A stretch of DNA of 25,482 nucleotides from RUG626 sp051866775 (GTDB lineage: Bacteria > Bacillota > Clostridia > Oscillospirales > Oscillospiraceae): positions 1-25,482 of the forward strand of contig JBJDXR010000045.1 of NCBI GenBank assembly GCA_051866775.1. Reading direction: 5' to 3'. The notes beneath the pieces were generated by a model. The model saw only the letters and a program-made list of their open reading frames with translations. It had not been told where the DNA came from and did no database searches. This document shows, piece after piece, positions 8,291 to 15,589 of the stretch. Numbering within the stretch: position 1 is the first letter of the stretch; each line of letters starts with the position of its first letter. The position numbers and the translations under genes are program-made.

Positions 8291-8749
8291 GTGATTCGTA
8301 TACTTTTCGTTTGCCACGGCAACATCTGCCGCAGCCCGATGGCGGAGTTTATCTTTATGGACATGGTAAAAAAGGCGGGACTTGAGGGAACGTTTGCTGC
8401 CGAGTCCGCCGCCACAAGCGCGGAGGAACTTGGAAATCCGGTTTATCCGCCCGCACGGCGCAAGCTTTCAGAGCACGGCATAAGCTGTGAGGGAAAGACC
8501 GCACGGCGGCTGAAGCAGGAGGACTATGACAAATTTGATCTCCTCATTGGGATGGACGGAGCCAATATGCGGAATATGCGGCGCATGTGCGGCGGGGACG
8601 CTTTGGGAAAGATGCACATGCTCATGGAATATGCCGGAGGCGGTGAGGTCGATGACCCGTGGTACAGCGGAGATTTTGAAAGGGCATATCGTGATATCGA
8701 GTCCAGCTGCCGCTGCCTGCTGCTCAAGCTAAGCCAGTGCGTTAAATAA
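8291..8749 (+). CDS. Low-molecular-weight protein tyrosine phosphatase
   Basis: The 152-residue protein starts with the phosphatase loop FVCHGNICRSPMAE, in which Cys8 is the nucleophile and Arg14 completes the CX5R signature. The general acid is Asp122 in the DDPWY motif. Length and fold match cytosolic LMW-PTPs, which dephosphorylate phosphotyrosine proteins. In Firmicutes relatives are also found as arginine phosphatases (YwlE). The residue after Gly-Asn in the loop is Ile, as in typical tyrosine-specific members rather than the Thr of YwlE, so tyrosine phosphatase is the better call. The start is GTG 8291 with GAGGAG 8 bases upstream; the overlapping ATG at 8289 is out of frame and closed at once. 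No partner kinase is in view. Confidence 0.93.
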   Translation: MIRILFVCHGNICRSPMAEFIFMDMVKKAGLEGTFAAESAATSAEELGNPVYPPARRKLSEHGISCEGKTARRLKQEDYDKFDLLIGMDGANMRNMRRMCGGDALGKMHMLMEYAGGGEVDDPWYSGDFERAYRDIESSCRCLLLKLSQCVK

Positions 8750-8773
8750 CTGTAAACTTAACAAGATGGACGA

Positions 8774-8807
8774 TTGACAAAATGTGCGATGGATGATATC
8801 GTACAAT
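8774..8807 (+). promoter_or_regulatory. Probable sigma-A promoter for the 8867 gene
   Basis: A perfect TTGACA at 8774-8779 is followed 17 bases later by TATCGT (8797-8802, 4 of 6) and 22 bases later by TACAAT (8802-8807), which is too distant for this -35. It is the only good promoter between the phosphatase and the next gene. The leader holds a small AGCGGC/GCCGCT hairpin at 8821-8836. Confidence 0.55.
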
Positions 8808-8866
8808 AGTCGTTGATTTAAGCGGCAGCAGCCGCTGATGCGCAAAAATACGTAAGAGGTGGAACG

Positions 8867-9355
8867 ATGGACGAGCAGGAAGAGAAAAGAGAAGAGCAGC
8901 GAAGAATATCCAAGAGCAGGAATATGATGTTTATATCTGTACTGATTGTTGCAGTGATATACCTTCTTGTAACCTCAGGCAGCCCCCGCACATCCCTCGA
9001 TGTTGATACTGATAACAGGACTCTGACCTTTTCATACAGCGCTAAGGATACAGAAATTGATCCGATTGTGGTCAGCCTTGATGATGTTGAATCAGTATTT
9101 TTGGATGAGGATTTGGAGCTTGGCGAAATGGTATCAGGAGTGAAGAACAAGAGCTTCCTTTTTGGACAGTGGCACAATGAGGAGTATGGAGACTATCAGC
9201 TCTGCTCCGTAGCTAATCTTGAGACCTATGCCGTTCTGGAGCTTAAGGATGGATACATGGTGTTCAACTATGAAGGTGATGATACGACACAGGAGCTTGT
9301 AAAGGCCATACAGGAGCTTCTTGATGAATATATTGCGGCCGATAACGCAGCATAA
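8867..9355 (+). CDS. Hypothetical membrane-anchored protein, PH-like C-terminal region
   Basis: The 162-residue protein begins with a very charged 18-residue stretch rich in Glu, Arg and Lys, then has one transmembrane helix at about residues 19-38, then about 120 residues. The soluble part reads as alternating beta strands ending in a helix (ELVKAIQELLDEY). That pattern, with a strand carrying YAVLELKDGYMVFNY just before the helix, resembles bacterial PH-like domains (bPH); I infer this from pattern only. The soluble domain would be on the far side of the membrane or cytosolic depending on orientation, which I cannot decide; the positive charge near the helix start favours an extracytoplasmic C-terminus. 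The start has AAGAGGTGG upstream. It is monocistronic, with its own promoter and terminator. Confidence 0.75.
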   Translation: MDEQEEKREEQRRISKSRNMMFISVLIVAVIYLLVTSGSPRTSLDVDTDNRTLTFSYSAKDTEIDPIVVSLDDVESVFLDEDLELGEMVSGVKNKSFLFGQWHNEEYGDYQLCSVANLETYAVLELKDGYMVFNYEGDDTTQELVKAIQELLDEYIAADNAA

Positions 9356-9370
9356 TAGAATTATAAAAGC

Positions 9371-9404
9371 AAAAGCTTCGGGAAAAACCGAAGCTTTTAT
9401 TTTT
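9371..9404. terminator. Bidirectional intrinsic terminator
   Basis: An 11-bp stem (AAAAGCTTCGG at 9371-9381, CCGAAGCTTTT at 9388-9398) with a 6-base loop is followed by ATTTTT. It lies between convergent genes, the 8867 gene (+) and sfsA (-). The A-rich left flank gives a T-rich tail on the minus strand too, so it can serve both. Confidence 0.9.
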
Positions 9405-9420
9405 GTCTAAAATATTCCCC

Positions 9421-10101
9421 TCAAAGCCGGATTTGGACGGGTGATGACGGCAGGATACTGTCACTTGACACCTGACACTGGAAGGCGATAAGACCGACTC
9501 CGGCGTCCTGGGCCTCGCAAAGAGCCCTGCCGAATTCAGGGTGCGTGTCCCAATTCGGGGTGAAATAGCGCACGCCATCCATCTGGATGACGAAAACGGC
9601 ATAGGGTTCAAATCCAGCCTTCTTACAGCGTATAAGCTCCCTAAGGTGCTTCACGCCGCGCTGGGTGGGGGCGTCGGGAAAGCGCACGACGCCTTCCTCC
9701 TCCAAGGTGACGCCCTTGACTTCACAGAATATCCTGCGGTTTGATGCCTCTATGTAATAATCAAGACGGGAATCGCCGTAGCGGGTCTCCGGCCTTATGA
9801 GAGTCACGCCGTCAAAAAAACCGCTGGAGCCTATCCACTCTGCAAATACCTTGTTTGGGGCCGCTGAGTCTATGTTTATGAGCCTGTCACCCTTGCGGAC
9901 GGTTATAAGGTCGAATTTTGTCCTGCGGTTGGGGTTTGTACACTGCTGAACGTAGATCTCCGTACCGGGGATCAGAAGCTCCCGGCACCTGCCGGTGTTT
10001 TTTACATGGCAGACCACTTGCTTTCCGTCAAGCTCAATATTTGCAATGAAACGGTTCGGGCGGTCGAGAAAGACCGCCCGCCGTATGCCTTCATATTTCA
10101 T
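9421..10101 (-). CDS. sfsA: SfsA family nuclease-like protein
   Basis: The product is 226 residues from ATG 10101, beginning MKYEGIRRAVFLDRPNRF as SfsA proteins do. An in-frame GTG at 10119 would add six residues but overlaps the upstream gene further. The N-terminal OB-like part contains CHVKNTGRCREL. The C-terminal part has a PD-(D/E)XK-like core (DYYIE, then CEVKGVTL), FPDAPTQRGVKHLREL and an FVIQMDG strand. The family was named for sugar fermentation stimulation in E. coli and is now regarded as a DNA/RNA-binding nuclease; the physiological role is unclear. It is the last gene of the minus-strand operon, overlapping the preceding gene by 11 bases. Confidence 0.93.
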   Translation of the reverse strand: MKYEGIRRAVFLDRPNRFIANIELDGKQVVCHVKNTGRCRELLIPGTEIYVQQCTNPNRRTKFDLITVRKGDRLINIDSAAPNKVFAEWIGSSGFFDGVTLIRPETRYGDSRLDYYIEASNRRIFCEVKGVTLEEEGVVRFPDAPTQRGVKHLRELIRCKKAGFEPYAVFVIQMDGVRYFTPNWDTHPEFGRALCEAQDAGVGLIAFQCQVSSDSILPSSPVQIRL

Positions 10102-10708
10102 CTTCCTGCTCTTTGTCACGCTCAGGGTTGTGCACTACCTTGTATTTAAGATGCTTGTGAGAGGCGAACATTATCATGCCCAGCACCGCGCAGACAAGAT
10201 AGCCTGCAAATACAAAAATTGAGAGCATAGTGGGGGCGACGATGAAGAACCTGTATACGCAGGCGCCAACGGCGATGAACATAAGGATAGAGTATGCGAT
10301 TGAACCTGCCCGCAGCATTCTGTAGGCGTCGCTCCACATCATGACGGTCATTTTGCCGTCCTTTGGAGTACGGCACAGCTGGATAGTTCCATATATAACC
10401 AAGAACATGGGAATGATGGAGGCCAGCGACGGCACAGCGACAATGGAGGACATATTGACATCTGTGAACTGGACAGCTGAGATTAAAAAGATCAGGACCG
10501 ATGAAACAACAGAAAAGACATAGAGGAAACGAAGCTTCTTTAATGACGAGGCGTCATTCTGCCAGACGTACCAATCGCCGGTGTAGACATAGACGGCCTT
10601 ATAGCCTTTTTTGTTATTTGCGGGCTGCTTGCGAAGCTGGTGATTGTCACGGAATTTGGTGCTGGGGCTTGTGCGTATTCTGGTAAGCGGTGTGGATGAT
10701 ATCTTCAT
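10091..10708 (-). CDS. Hypothetical four-helix membrane protein
   Basis: I do not recognise this 205-residue protein. It has a basic, Ser/Thr-rich cytosolic N-terminus of about 60 residues. Four hydrophobic segments follow, as two hairpins: roughly residues 61-79, 87-108, 132-152 and 158-178. They are separated by a hydrophilic loop containing CRTPKDGKMTVMMWSDAYRM. The tail is charged and ends in DKEQEDEI. The pattern suggests an integral membrane protein without obvious catalytic residues. Its stop overlaps sfsA, and it begins 23 bases after the DUF6320 gene, so it belongs to the same transcription unit. GAGAGG lies about 9 bases before the ATG. Confidence 0.8.
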   Translation of the reverse strand: MKISSTPLTRIRTSPSTKFRDNHQLRKQPANNKKGYKAVYVYTGDWYVWQNDASSLKKLRFLYVFSVVSSVLIFLISAVQFTDVNMSSIVAVPSLASIIPMFLVIYGTIQLCRTPKDGKMTVMMWSDAYRMLRAGSIAYSILMFIAVGACVYRFFIVAPTMLSIFVFAGYLVCAVLGMIMFASHKHLKYKVVHNPERDKEQEDEI

Positions 10709-10731
10709 TTCCTTTATCCTCTCGATATTAA

Positions 10732-11301
10732 TTACATATGAAAGCGCTTTTTAAGCTCTACAAGAAACTGCATACGAAGTGTGACTATTATTGCCACAAA
10801 AAGTGCGGCTGAAACAGACCCAAGGACTATTATCGGCCAGCTGTAATCAGAGAACACCAGAAGAGCAACGGCGGAGCCCGCTATAGCGAGGACAGTGACA
10901 AGTATGAGCGGCATAATATTATGCCGCTGCTTAGTGATGTTTATAAAAAACAGCACACCGAGAACTATGAGTGAGCCGAAACAGGATATCGGCACAACAA
11001 AATGCGCCCAGCCCGGGTAGAGAAAGACATCGATGAGTATCAGCATTATATCAGCTGTCAAAAGGAGCTTCACTCCCTGACTTATAAGATTGCGCTCAAC
11101 CAGGGGCTGCTTTAGGACGAGCGTCCAGACCATGTATATTCCCCAGAGCACGATTATGCTCCAGCGCTTGCCGCCGATAATATAGTTGATTACCGGACAG
11201 GCAAAGACGGCCGCCAGAAAGATCCAGCCGCAGATATATCTCAAATGGTGCATAAAGACAGAACGCCGTGCGGGCTTGGGATAGATTATTTCAAAATCCA
11301 T
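10732..11301 (-). CDS. DUF6320 family membrane protein
   Basis: The 189-residue protein from ATG 11301 (AGGGAG with an 8-base spacer) has about six transmembrane helices and ends in LKKRFHM, a C-terminus I associate with DUF6320. Many DUF6320 proteins carry a Cys-rich zinc-ribbon N-terminus; here that part is absent and is replaced by a short MDFEIIYPKP start. An alternative GTG start at 11310 adds three residues. It overlaps the end of the acyltransferase gene by 11 bases, and this gene pair recurs in clostridia. It may be a membrane partner of that enzyme, but no function is established. The family call rests on remembered features, not a search. Confidence 0.7.
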   Translation of the reverse strand: MDFEIIYPKPARRSVFMHHLRYICGWIFLAAVFACPVINYIIGGKRWSIIVLWGIYMVWTLVLKQPLVERNLISQGVKLLLTADIMLILIDVFLYPGWAHFVVPISCFGSLIVLGVLFFINITKQRHNIMPLILVTVLAIAGSAVALLVFSDYSWPIIVLGSVSAALFVAIIVTLRMQFLVELKKRFHM

Positions 11302-12793
11302 AAAGCTCACTCCCTGATACCTTTGGCTCTAATCCGCTGTCTTTAAAAAGCGAGTACATACGCTCCTCAAAGGAGGGATCTGCCGTAAGCTTAGCCACCG
11401 AGAAGGTCGCCGTATCGCCGACTGTGACCATAGAGCAGGCCGCGCGGCTTAAATTCACAGTGCCGAGGACAAAGTCCATTTTTTCTATGTGCCGGAGCAT
11501 CTCCTCAGGCATGGACACAACGCCCAGATTTGAAAGCGTAGTTGTGAATGCCCTGTCCCCCAAAAAACCGTAAACAATCTTAGCTACCGGTGCTTTTATA
11601 AAGAGCGGGATGAGCCTCAGAGACTTCACCAGCTTCACGGCGCCGTTCATCATCTCCTGCATTGCGTCCTTGGAGATGCCCTCCTTGAGCTGCTTTGACA
11701 CTTTCGGGATTATGGCGTCAAGGGTGGTTATCTCGTCAATCGGCATATGGACATTGCTGTAAAGGGCGAAATTCCGCAGTGTACTGGACTTGAAATAATT
11801 CCGCATATTGACAGGCACCTGAATGTGCAGGACACCGTGCTGTAAGTCTGTCGAAGCTTTGCAGGCTATGAACATCATTGAAACCATAAGAGCTGTGACC
11901 GAGGCGCCCTTTTCGTGTGCAAGAGCCTTTAAGCGGCAGCTGTCCATATCAAAATGGATTATTTGGCAGGGCTTTATTTTTGACAGTTGCCCGGACATCT
12001 GAAGCGCCGGCTTGTCCACAAAGCCGGAGGTCTTCTTGCCGGACACACATTTGTCGAAGTCGTCGGCAGACTCGGCTGCGTCAGGTACGTCGTTTATATC
12101 CAGCACGCCGTCGGTGCATGGGATATCATGCCCCAAGAGCCGCAGATATTCAGCAGTGAGGCACTTTAAAAACACCATTCCGCCGGTTCCGTCAGTGAGG
12201 ATGTGGAAGAATTCGGCGCTTATCCTGTTTTTGTAGTACAGGATCCGGAAGGAAGGGGAGCCTGAAATGGACACATTCATTGCGGCGCACGGGGTATAGG
12301 TCTCCGGTTCGACGGCAAATCGGCGCTTTGCGGAGTCTATATAATGCCAAAAAAAGCCCTTTTTTATTGTAGTAGCGAAAAACGGAAAACGCTTTATCGT
12401 AAAGGTGAGCGCGACCTGCAGAAGCTCCGGAACGACATCCTCATCCATATATGCCGAGAGGCGAAAGACCGCCATTTGCTTGTGGCTCATGGACAGTGGA
12501 TAGACCTTCGCGGCATTGTCCAGCGGATACCAGGTGGTGGCCGGACGGGAGTAAAAACCGCCAAGGTTTGAAGGGGAGAGAAGCTCCAGTGTCCGGGAGA
12601 GGGGAAGTCCTCTGCGGGAGCAGCAGAGAATCGCGCTTTCGAAATCCCTGAGCATTGCGCCCTTCCACTCACGGGGAAGCCTTAGGTGCTGATCCAGCAG
12701 CCTGAAATATACGGATAAGGCTTCACGCTCCGAGTCGGACAAGGACTCAACATACTCACTGTATTCTGATGCCTGATGCTTATTTTTTTTCAT
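11291..12793 (-). CDS. Condensation-type (alcohol acetyltransferase-like) acyltransferase
   Basis: The 500-residue protein resembles the CoA-dependent acyltransferase / alcohol acetyltransferase superfamily related to NRPS condensation domains. The catalytic motif HxxxDG appears as FFHILTDGTGGMVFL near residue 197. The middle contains the second-half signature region VPVNMRNYF preceded by a hydrophobic helix, and a late LSNLGVV strand that typically closes the active site. The first 75 residues are a helical, Arg-rich extension. Substrate and product are unknown: a hydroxyl or amino acceptor and an acyl-CoA or carrier-bound donor are expected from the fold. The start has GGAG 6 bases before ATG. 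It follows ybaK by 34 bases and overlaps the DUF6320 gene. Confidence 0.78.
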   Translation of the reverse strand: MKKNKHQASEYSEYVESLSDSEREALSVYFRLLDQHLRLPREWKGAMLRDFESAILCCSRRGLPLSRTLELLSPSNLGGFYSRPATTWYPLDNAAKVYPLSMSHKQMAVFRLSAYMDEDVVPELLQVALTFTIKRFPFFATTIKKGFFWHYIDSAKRRFAVEPETYTPCAAMNVSISGSPSFRILYYKNRISAEFFHILTDGTGGMVFLKCLTAEYLRLLGHDIPCTDGVLDINDVPDAAESADDFDKCVSGKKTSGFVDKPALQMSGQLSKIKPCQIIHFDMDSCRLKALAHEKGASVTALMVSMMFIACKASTDLQHGVLHIQVPVNMRNYFKSSTLRNFALYSNVHMPIDEITTLDAIIPKVSKQLKEGISKDAMQEMMNGAVKLVKSLRLIPLFIKAPVAKIVYGFLGDRAFTTTLSNLGVVSMPEEMLRHIEKMDFVLGTVNLSRAACSMVTVGDTATFSVAKLTADPSFEERMYSLFKDSGLEPKVSGSELYGF

Positions 12794-12827
12794 TGTTCGC
12801 TCCAGTATGGAAAATCAAGGGGCTGGA

Positions 12828-13298
12828 TTAAACGGTCAGATCGGAAAGCTCCGCGCCCACAAAATCCGAGAGCGCAAGAGGGGAGAGTATAAGCTGCTGC
12901 CCCCGCAGTCCGGCGCTTACGGCGATTTCGTCAAAAAGAACTGCGGTCTCGTCTATAAATGTGGGAAGCTTCTTCTTCATGCCTATGGGCGAGCAGCCGC
13001 CGCGTATATAGCCGGTCAAACCGGGAAGCTCCTTAATGTGTATCATTTCCACTTTTTTATTTGCTGAGACGTGGGCCGCCTTTTTAAGGTCTAGCTCATT
13101 TGCGACGGGGATGCAGAACACCAGAAGGCCCGTCCTGTCGCCGCGCGCAACCAGCGTTTTAAAAACCTGCTCCTGGGGCATCCCCACCGCAGCAGCTGCA
13201 TGTGCTCCGGAGAGATCCTTCTCGTTATATTCGTATTCCGCTGTCTTAAAGGGAATCCCCGCGGCCTCAAGAAGGCGCATGGCATTTGTCTTGGTCAT
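12828..13298 (-). CDS. ybaK: YbaK/EbsC family aminoacyl-tRNA deacylase
   Basis: The 156-residue protein has the YbaK fold signatures: MTKTNAMRLLEAAGIPF at the start, the conserved lysine in VFKTLVARGD, VANELDLKKAA, and a YIRGGCSPIGMKKKLP segment characteristic of Cys-tRNA(Pro) deacylases. It removes cysteine mischarged onto tRNA-Pro and so acts in translation quality control. I place the start at ATG 13298, since homologues begin MTKTNA. An upstream GTG at 13310 overlaps the likely ribosome-binding GTGGTG. A good promoter lies 43 bases upstream. It is the first gene of the minus-strand group, although functional linkage to the acyltransferase is not evident. Confidence 0.92.
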   Translation of the reverse strand: MTKTNAMRLLEAAGIPFKTAEYEYNEKDLSGAHAAAAVGMPQEQVFKTLVARGDRTGLLVFCIPVANELDLKKAAHVSANKKVEMIHIKELPGLTGYIRGGCSPIGMKKKLPTFIDETAVLFDEIAVSAGLRGQQLILSPLALSDFVGAELSDLTV

Positions 13299-13340
13299 AT
13301 TATACACCACATTTTTCAGTAAAACCCAGTTAACCTATAA

Positions 13341-13370
13341 AGTATAACACAGGCGGGTGCGGCTTGTCGA
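13341..13370 (-). promoter_or_regulatory. Sigma-A promoter of ybaK and downstream genes
   Basis: On the minus strand, TCGACA (13370-13365, 5 of 6) is separated by 18 bases from TATACT (13346-13341, 5 of 6). The expected transcript starts near 13334, about 36 bases before the ybaK ATG. Confidence 0.7.
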
Positions 13371-13403
13371 TAGCCGTTCCCGCCCGCTGAATATTGTTTT
13401 ATT

Positions 13404-14495
13404 TTAAGCCATGAACAAAATTACGCTGTTTCCGCCGGTGCCCTTTGCCTCATACAGGGCGCGGTCAGCTGTTTTAAAGGCCTGTTCATACTCCGTTATT
13501 TGAGCCTGTAGAAACACAGAGCCGATGCTGCAGGTAAGACAGCAGTTATCATCTGAGTGGAGCTGCATCAGCGCCCTGCGAACCCTATCAAGCTTTTTTT
13601 GTACCGCGTCGGGGCTTGGAACATTCTTCATCAGTACACAGAACTCATCGCCGCCGACACGCCCGACGATATCATCCGCGCGAAAGCCTGCGCGGAGCAG
13701 ACTGCCTATCTTTGAAAGTACGGCATCGCCGCTCTGATGGCCGAATGTATCGTTGATATTCTTAAAGTTGTCCACATCTATAACGCACAGAGCGCAGCAG
13801 TCCCCGTGACTTGCCTCAAGGTATGTCCGACAGTTTTCCTCAAAGGACGCCTTGTTAAGTATGCCGGTAAGCATATCGGTCATGCTCAGCTTCTGAAATT
13901 TGACCCGTGACATATAGTTCTGGGTGCGCAGGCTGAAGGTTATCCACGACACGGCGGAGGAGAAGAGCAGTGCCGCCAGCGTTACAAAAATGTCGTGATC
14001 CACCACTTCGGGAGACTTAAAACGGAAAGCCAAAAGGATGTAAATGAGTTCCGAGAGAATGGAGAGGGTGAAAATATATGCCGGTTTTATTATAAAGAGC
14101 ACCGGCATGAACATATAGCACAGTGCCAGAAAGGAATCGGGTCTAAATGGCTCGGTGTAAACATTAAGAACGATAAAAAAGGCTATGAGAACTGTGTAAA
14201 ACAGCAGACAAAGCGATTGGACAACAGCATAGCTGCACTGCTTTCTCTTTTTATATATGTATGATATAACGGCAAAGGCGGCAAGCGCAGGCATAAGCAG
14301 GAAATATTCAACGGATACCGTCCAATCCTTTATAATAAGCGGCGTGAGCAGAATAAGCAGCAGAAGAAAGAGAAAGGCCAGACTGCTGGAAAGGAAGAGT
14401 ACGTCGATATTAGATTTGCTTATCTCATCCTTGGCATCAGAGAAGTACGCCGCACGGGCGGCAAGAGCGAGTTGTATGTTTTTTAGGAGCTTCAA
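13404..14495 (-). CDS. Membrane-bound GGDEF diguanylate cyclase
   Basis: The product is 363 residues from TTG 14495. The TTG has AAAAGGA about 12 bases upstream, whereas the ATG at 14525 has no ribosome binding site. The N-terminal half contains about six transmembrane helices arranged in pairs, with no recognised ligand-binding domain. The C-terminal GGDEF domain begins at about residue 205 (LSMTDMLTGILNKASFEEN). The active-site GGDEF is intact at 281-285. RADD at 272-275 lies exactly five residues upstream, forming the RxxD inhibitory site for c-di-GMP. The enzyme should therefore make c-di-GMP from two GTP with product feedback. No EAL domain is present. It is monocistronic with its own strong promoter. 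Confidence 0.93.
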   Translation of the reverse strand: MKLLKNIQLALAARAAYFSDAKDEISKSNIDVLFLSSSLAFLFLLLLILLTPLIIKDWTVSVEYFLLMPALAAFAVISYIYKKRKQCSYAVVQSLCLLFYTVLIAFFIVLNVYTEPFRPDSFLALCYMFMPVLFIIKPAYIFTLSILSELIYILLAFRFKSPEVVDHDIFVTLAALLFSSAVSWITFSLRTQNYMSRVKFQKLSMTDMLTGILNKASFEENCRTYLEASHGDCCALCVIDVDNFKNINDTFGHQSGDAVLSKIGSLLRAGFRADDIVGRVGGDEFCVLMKNVPSPDAVQKKLDRVRRALMQLHSDDNCCLTCSIGSVFLQAQITEYEQAFKTADRALYEAKGTGGNSVILFMA

Positions 14496-14581
14496 TTCGA
14501 AGACACATCCTTTTAACGTACACATGGCTTTATGGACACAAAAACAGGCCGGCGGAACAAACCCATTTAAATTATTTTATT

Positions 14582-14610
14582 ATAATATCAGAACCTGGAA
14601 AACGTGTCAA
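14582..14610 (-). promoter_or_regulatory. Sigma-A promoter of the diguanylate cyclase
   Basis: On the minus strand, a perfect TTGACA (14610-14605) is followed after exactly 17 bases by TATTAT (14587-14582, 5 of 6). The transcript should start near 14575, leaving about 80 bases of leader. Confidence 0.85.
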
Positions 14611-14687
14611 CTGATTGCCCGGAGTTATTCGACAAAACAACGTAAAAAACACTTTGCAGGTAATTTAAACCAATGGGAAAATATGTT

Positions 14688-14716
14688 TTGTAATACTCTA
14701 CATTTAGTGGTATACT
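14688..14716 (+). promoter_or_regulatory. Sigma-A promoter of the nrdG2-type gene with a candidate NrdR box
   Basis: TTGTAA (14688-14693) and TATACT (14711-14716) are 17 bases apart. The spacer is occupied by 14695-14710, ACTCTACATTTAGTGG, which matches the NrdR consensus ACACWATATATWGTGT at 12 of 16 positions. No second box is visible 31-32 bases upstream. Position over the core promoter would suit repression by NrdR when dATP is high. Confidence 0.6.
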
Positions 14717-14753
14717 AACTTCCACTTCAACAATTTATTGGGAGGATGACAGT

Positions 14754-15449
14754 ATGGTGATAAACGGCCTTCAGAAGCTGACGCTGCTGGATTTCCCGGG
14801 GCGTACCGCTTGTACGGTGTTTGCCGGAGGGTGCAATTTCCGCTGCCCGTTCTGTCATAACGCTTCCCTTGTTGTGCGCGCCGGGGAGCAGCCGGTGATG
14901 AGCGAGGAGATTTTTTTTGATTTCCTAAAAAAACGCCGTGGGCTTCTTGACGGGGTGTGTATAACCGGCGGGGAGCCGACACTTCAGCCGGATCTTCCGG
15001 AGTTCCTCATTAAGATACGGGAGCTGGGCCATATGACGAAGCTGGATACAAACGGCTTTAGGCCCGATGTCCTGCGGCTTGTGCTGGAGCGGGGCCTGTG
15101 TGACTATGTCGCCATGGACATCAAATCCTCGCGGTCGCGCTACGGCGCCGTTGCGGGAATTCCCGGAATGGATATCTCACCCATCCGCGAGAGTGTTTCA
15201 ATGCTTATGGAGGGGAAGACGCCGTTTGAATTTCGTACCACCGTAGTGGAGGAGCTTCATGATGTGGAGGACTTTCGGGATATAGGCAGGTGGCTCACGG
15301 GCGCACCACAATATTTTGTGCAGAGCTTCAAAGATTCAGGGGATGTAATAAAAGAGGGCTTTTCCGCCGCAAAACGCGAAAAGCTTGATAGAATCGTCAC
15401 GGTTTTAAGAGAATATATCCCCTCTGCACAGCTCCGCGGAGTGGATTGA
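14754..15449 (+). CDS. Anaerobic ribonucleotide reductase activating protein (NrdG2 type)
   Basis: The 231-residue radical SAM enzyme carries the cluster motif CNFRCPFC (CxxxCxxC) near residue 26, then a GGEP motif (CITGGEPTLQ) for SAM binding and a DTNG strand. The N-terminal QKLTLLDFPGRTACTVF is typical of the NrdG2 group (TIGR02495) rather than the short NrdG of E. coli. It uses a 5'-deoxyadenosyl radical to install the glycyl radical on NrdD, encoded 141 bases downstream. GGAGG lies 8 bases before the ATG. It has a clear promoter, and no terminator is visible after it, so partial co-transcription with nrdD is likely. Confidence 0.92.
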   Translation: MVINGLQKLTLLDFPGRTACTVFAGGCNFRCPFCHNASLVVRAGEQPVMSEEIFFDFLKKRRGLLDGVCITGGEPTLQPDLPEFLIKIRELGHMTKLDTNGFRPDVLRLVLERGLCDYVAMDIKSSRSRYGAVAGIPGMDISPIRESVSMLMEGKTPFEFRTTVVEELHDVEDFRDIGRWLTGAPQYFVQSFKDSGDVIKEGFSAAKREKLDRIVTVLREYIPSAQLRGVD

Positions 15450-15452
15450 ACA

Positions 15453-15500
15453 CCACAACATATTGTTGACAGATTAAAAAAATAACCCAAAATATTGAGA
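15453..15500 (+). promoter_or_regulatory. Tandem candidate NrdR boxes upstream of nrdD
   Basis: Box 1 (15453-15468, CCACAACATATTGTTG) and box 2 (15485-15500, ACCCAAAATATTGAGA) each match the NrdR consensus ACACWATATATWGTGT at 12 of 16 positions. They are 32 bases apart, the three-helical-turn spacing known for paired NrdR boxes. A perfect TTGACA at 15466-15471 overlaps box 1, and a weak -10 would fall in box 2. A second promoter follows at 15508. The pair argues for dATP-dependent repression of nrdD. Confidence 0.68.
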
Positions 15501-15507
15501 TTTCCTA

Positions 15508-15536
15508 TTGACGAGAGGCTCAATTAATGGTAATAT
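15508..15536 (+). promoter_or_regulatory. Sigma-A promoter of nrdD
   Basis: TTGACG (15508-15513, 5 of 6) and TAATAT (15531-15536, 4 of 6) are 17 bases apart. The transcript would start near 15543, about 47 bases before the nrdD ATG. The tandem NrdR boxes end 8 bases upstream of the -35. Confidence 0.65.
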
Positions 15537-15589
15537 ATGCTCGCACGAGAAAATGCGGGTACCGTTTTCTGATTAGGAGGAAATACAGA

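Noticed and set aside
13355..13376. CGGCT / AGCCG stem between the cyclase and ybaK
   Set aside because: It is only 5 bp, has no T run on either strand and coincides with the ybaK -35 region.
14496..14575. Possible c-di-GMP riboswitch in the leader of the diguanylate cyclase
   Set aside because: The 80-base leader lacks the conserved c-di-GMP aptamer features and shows only weak stems.
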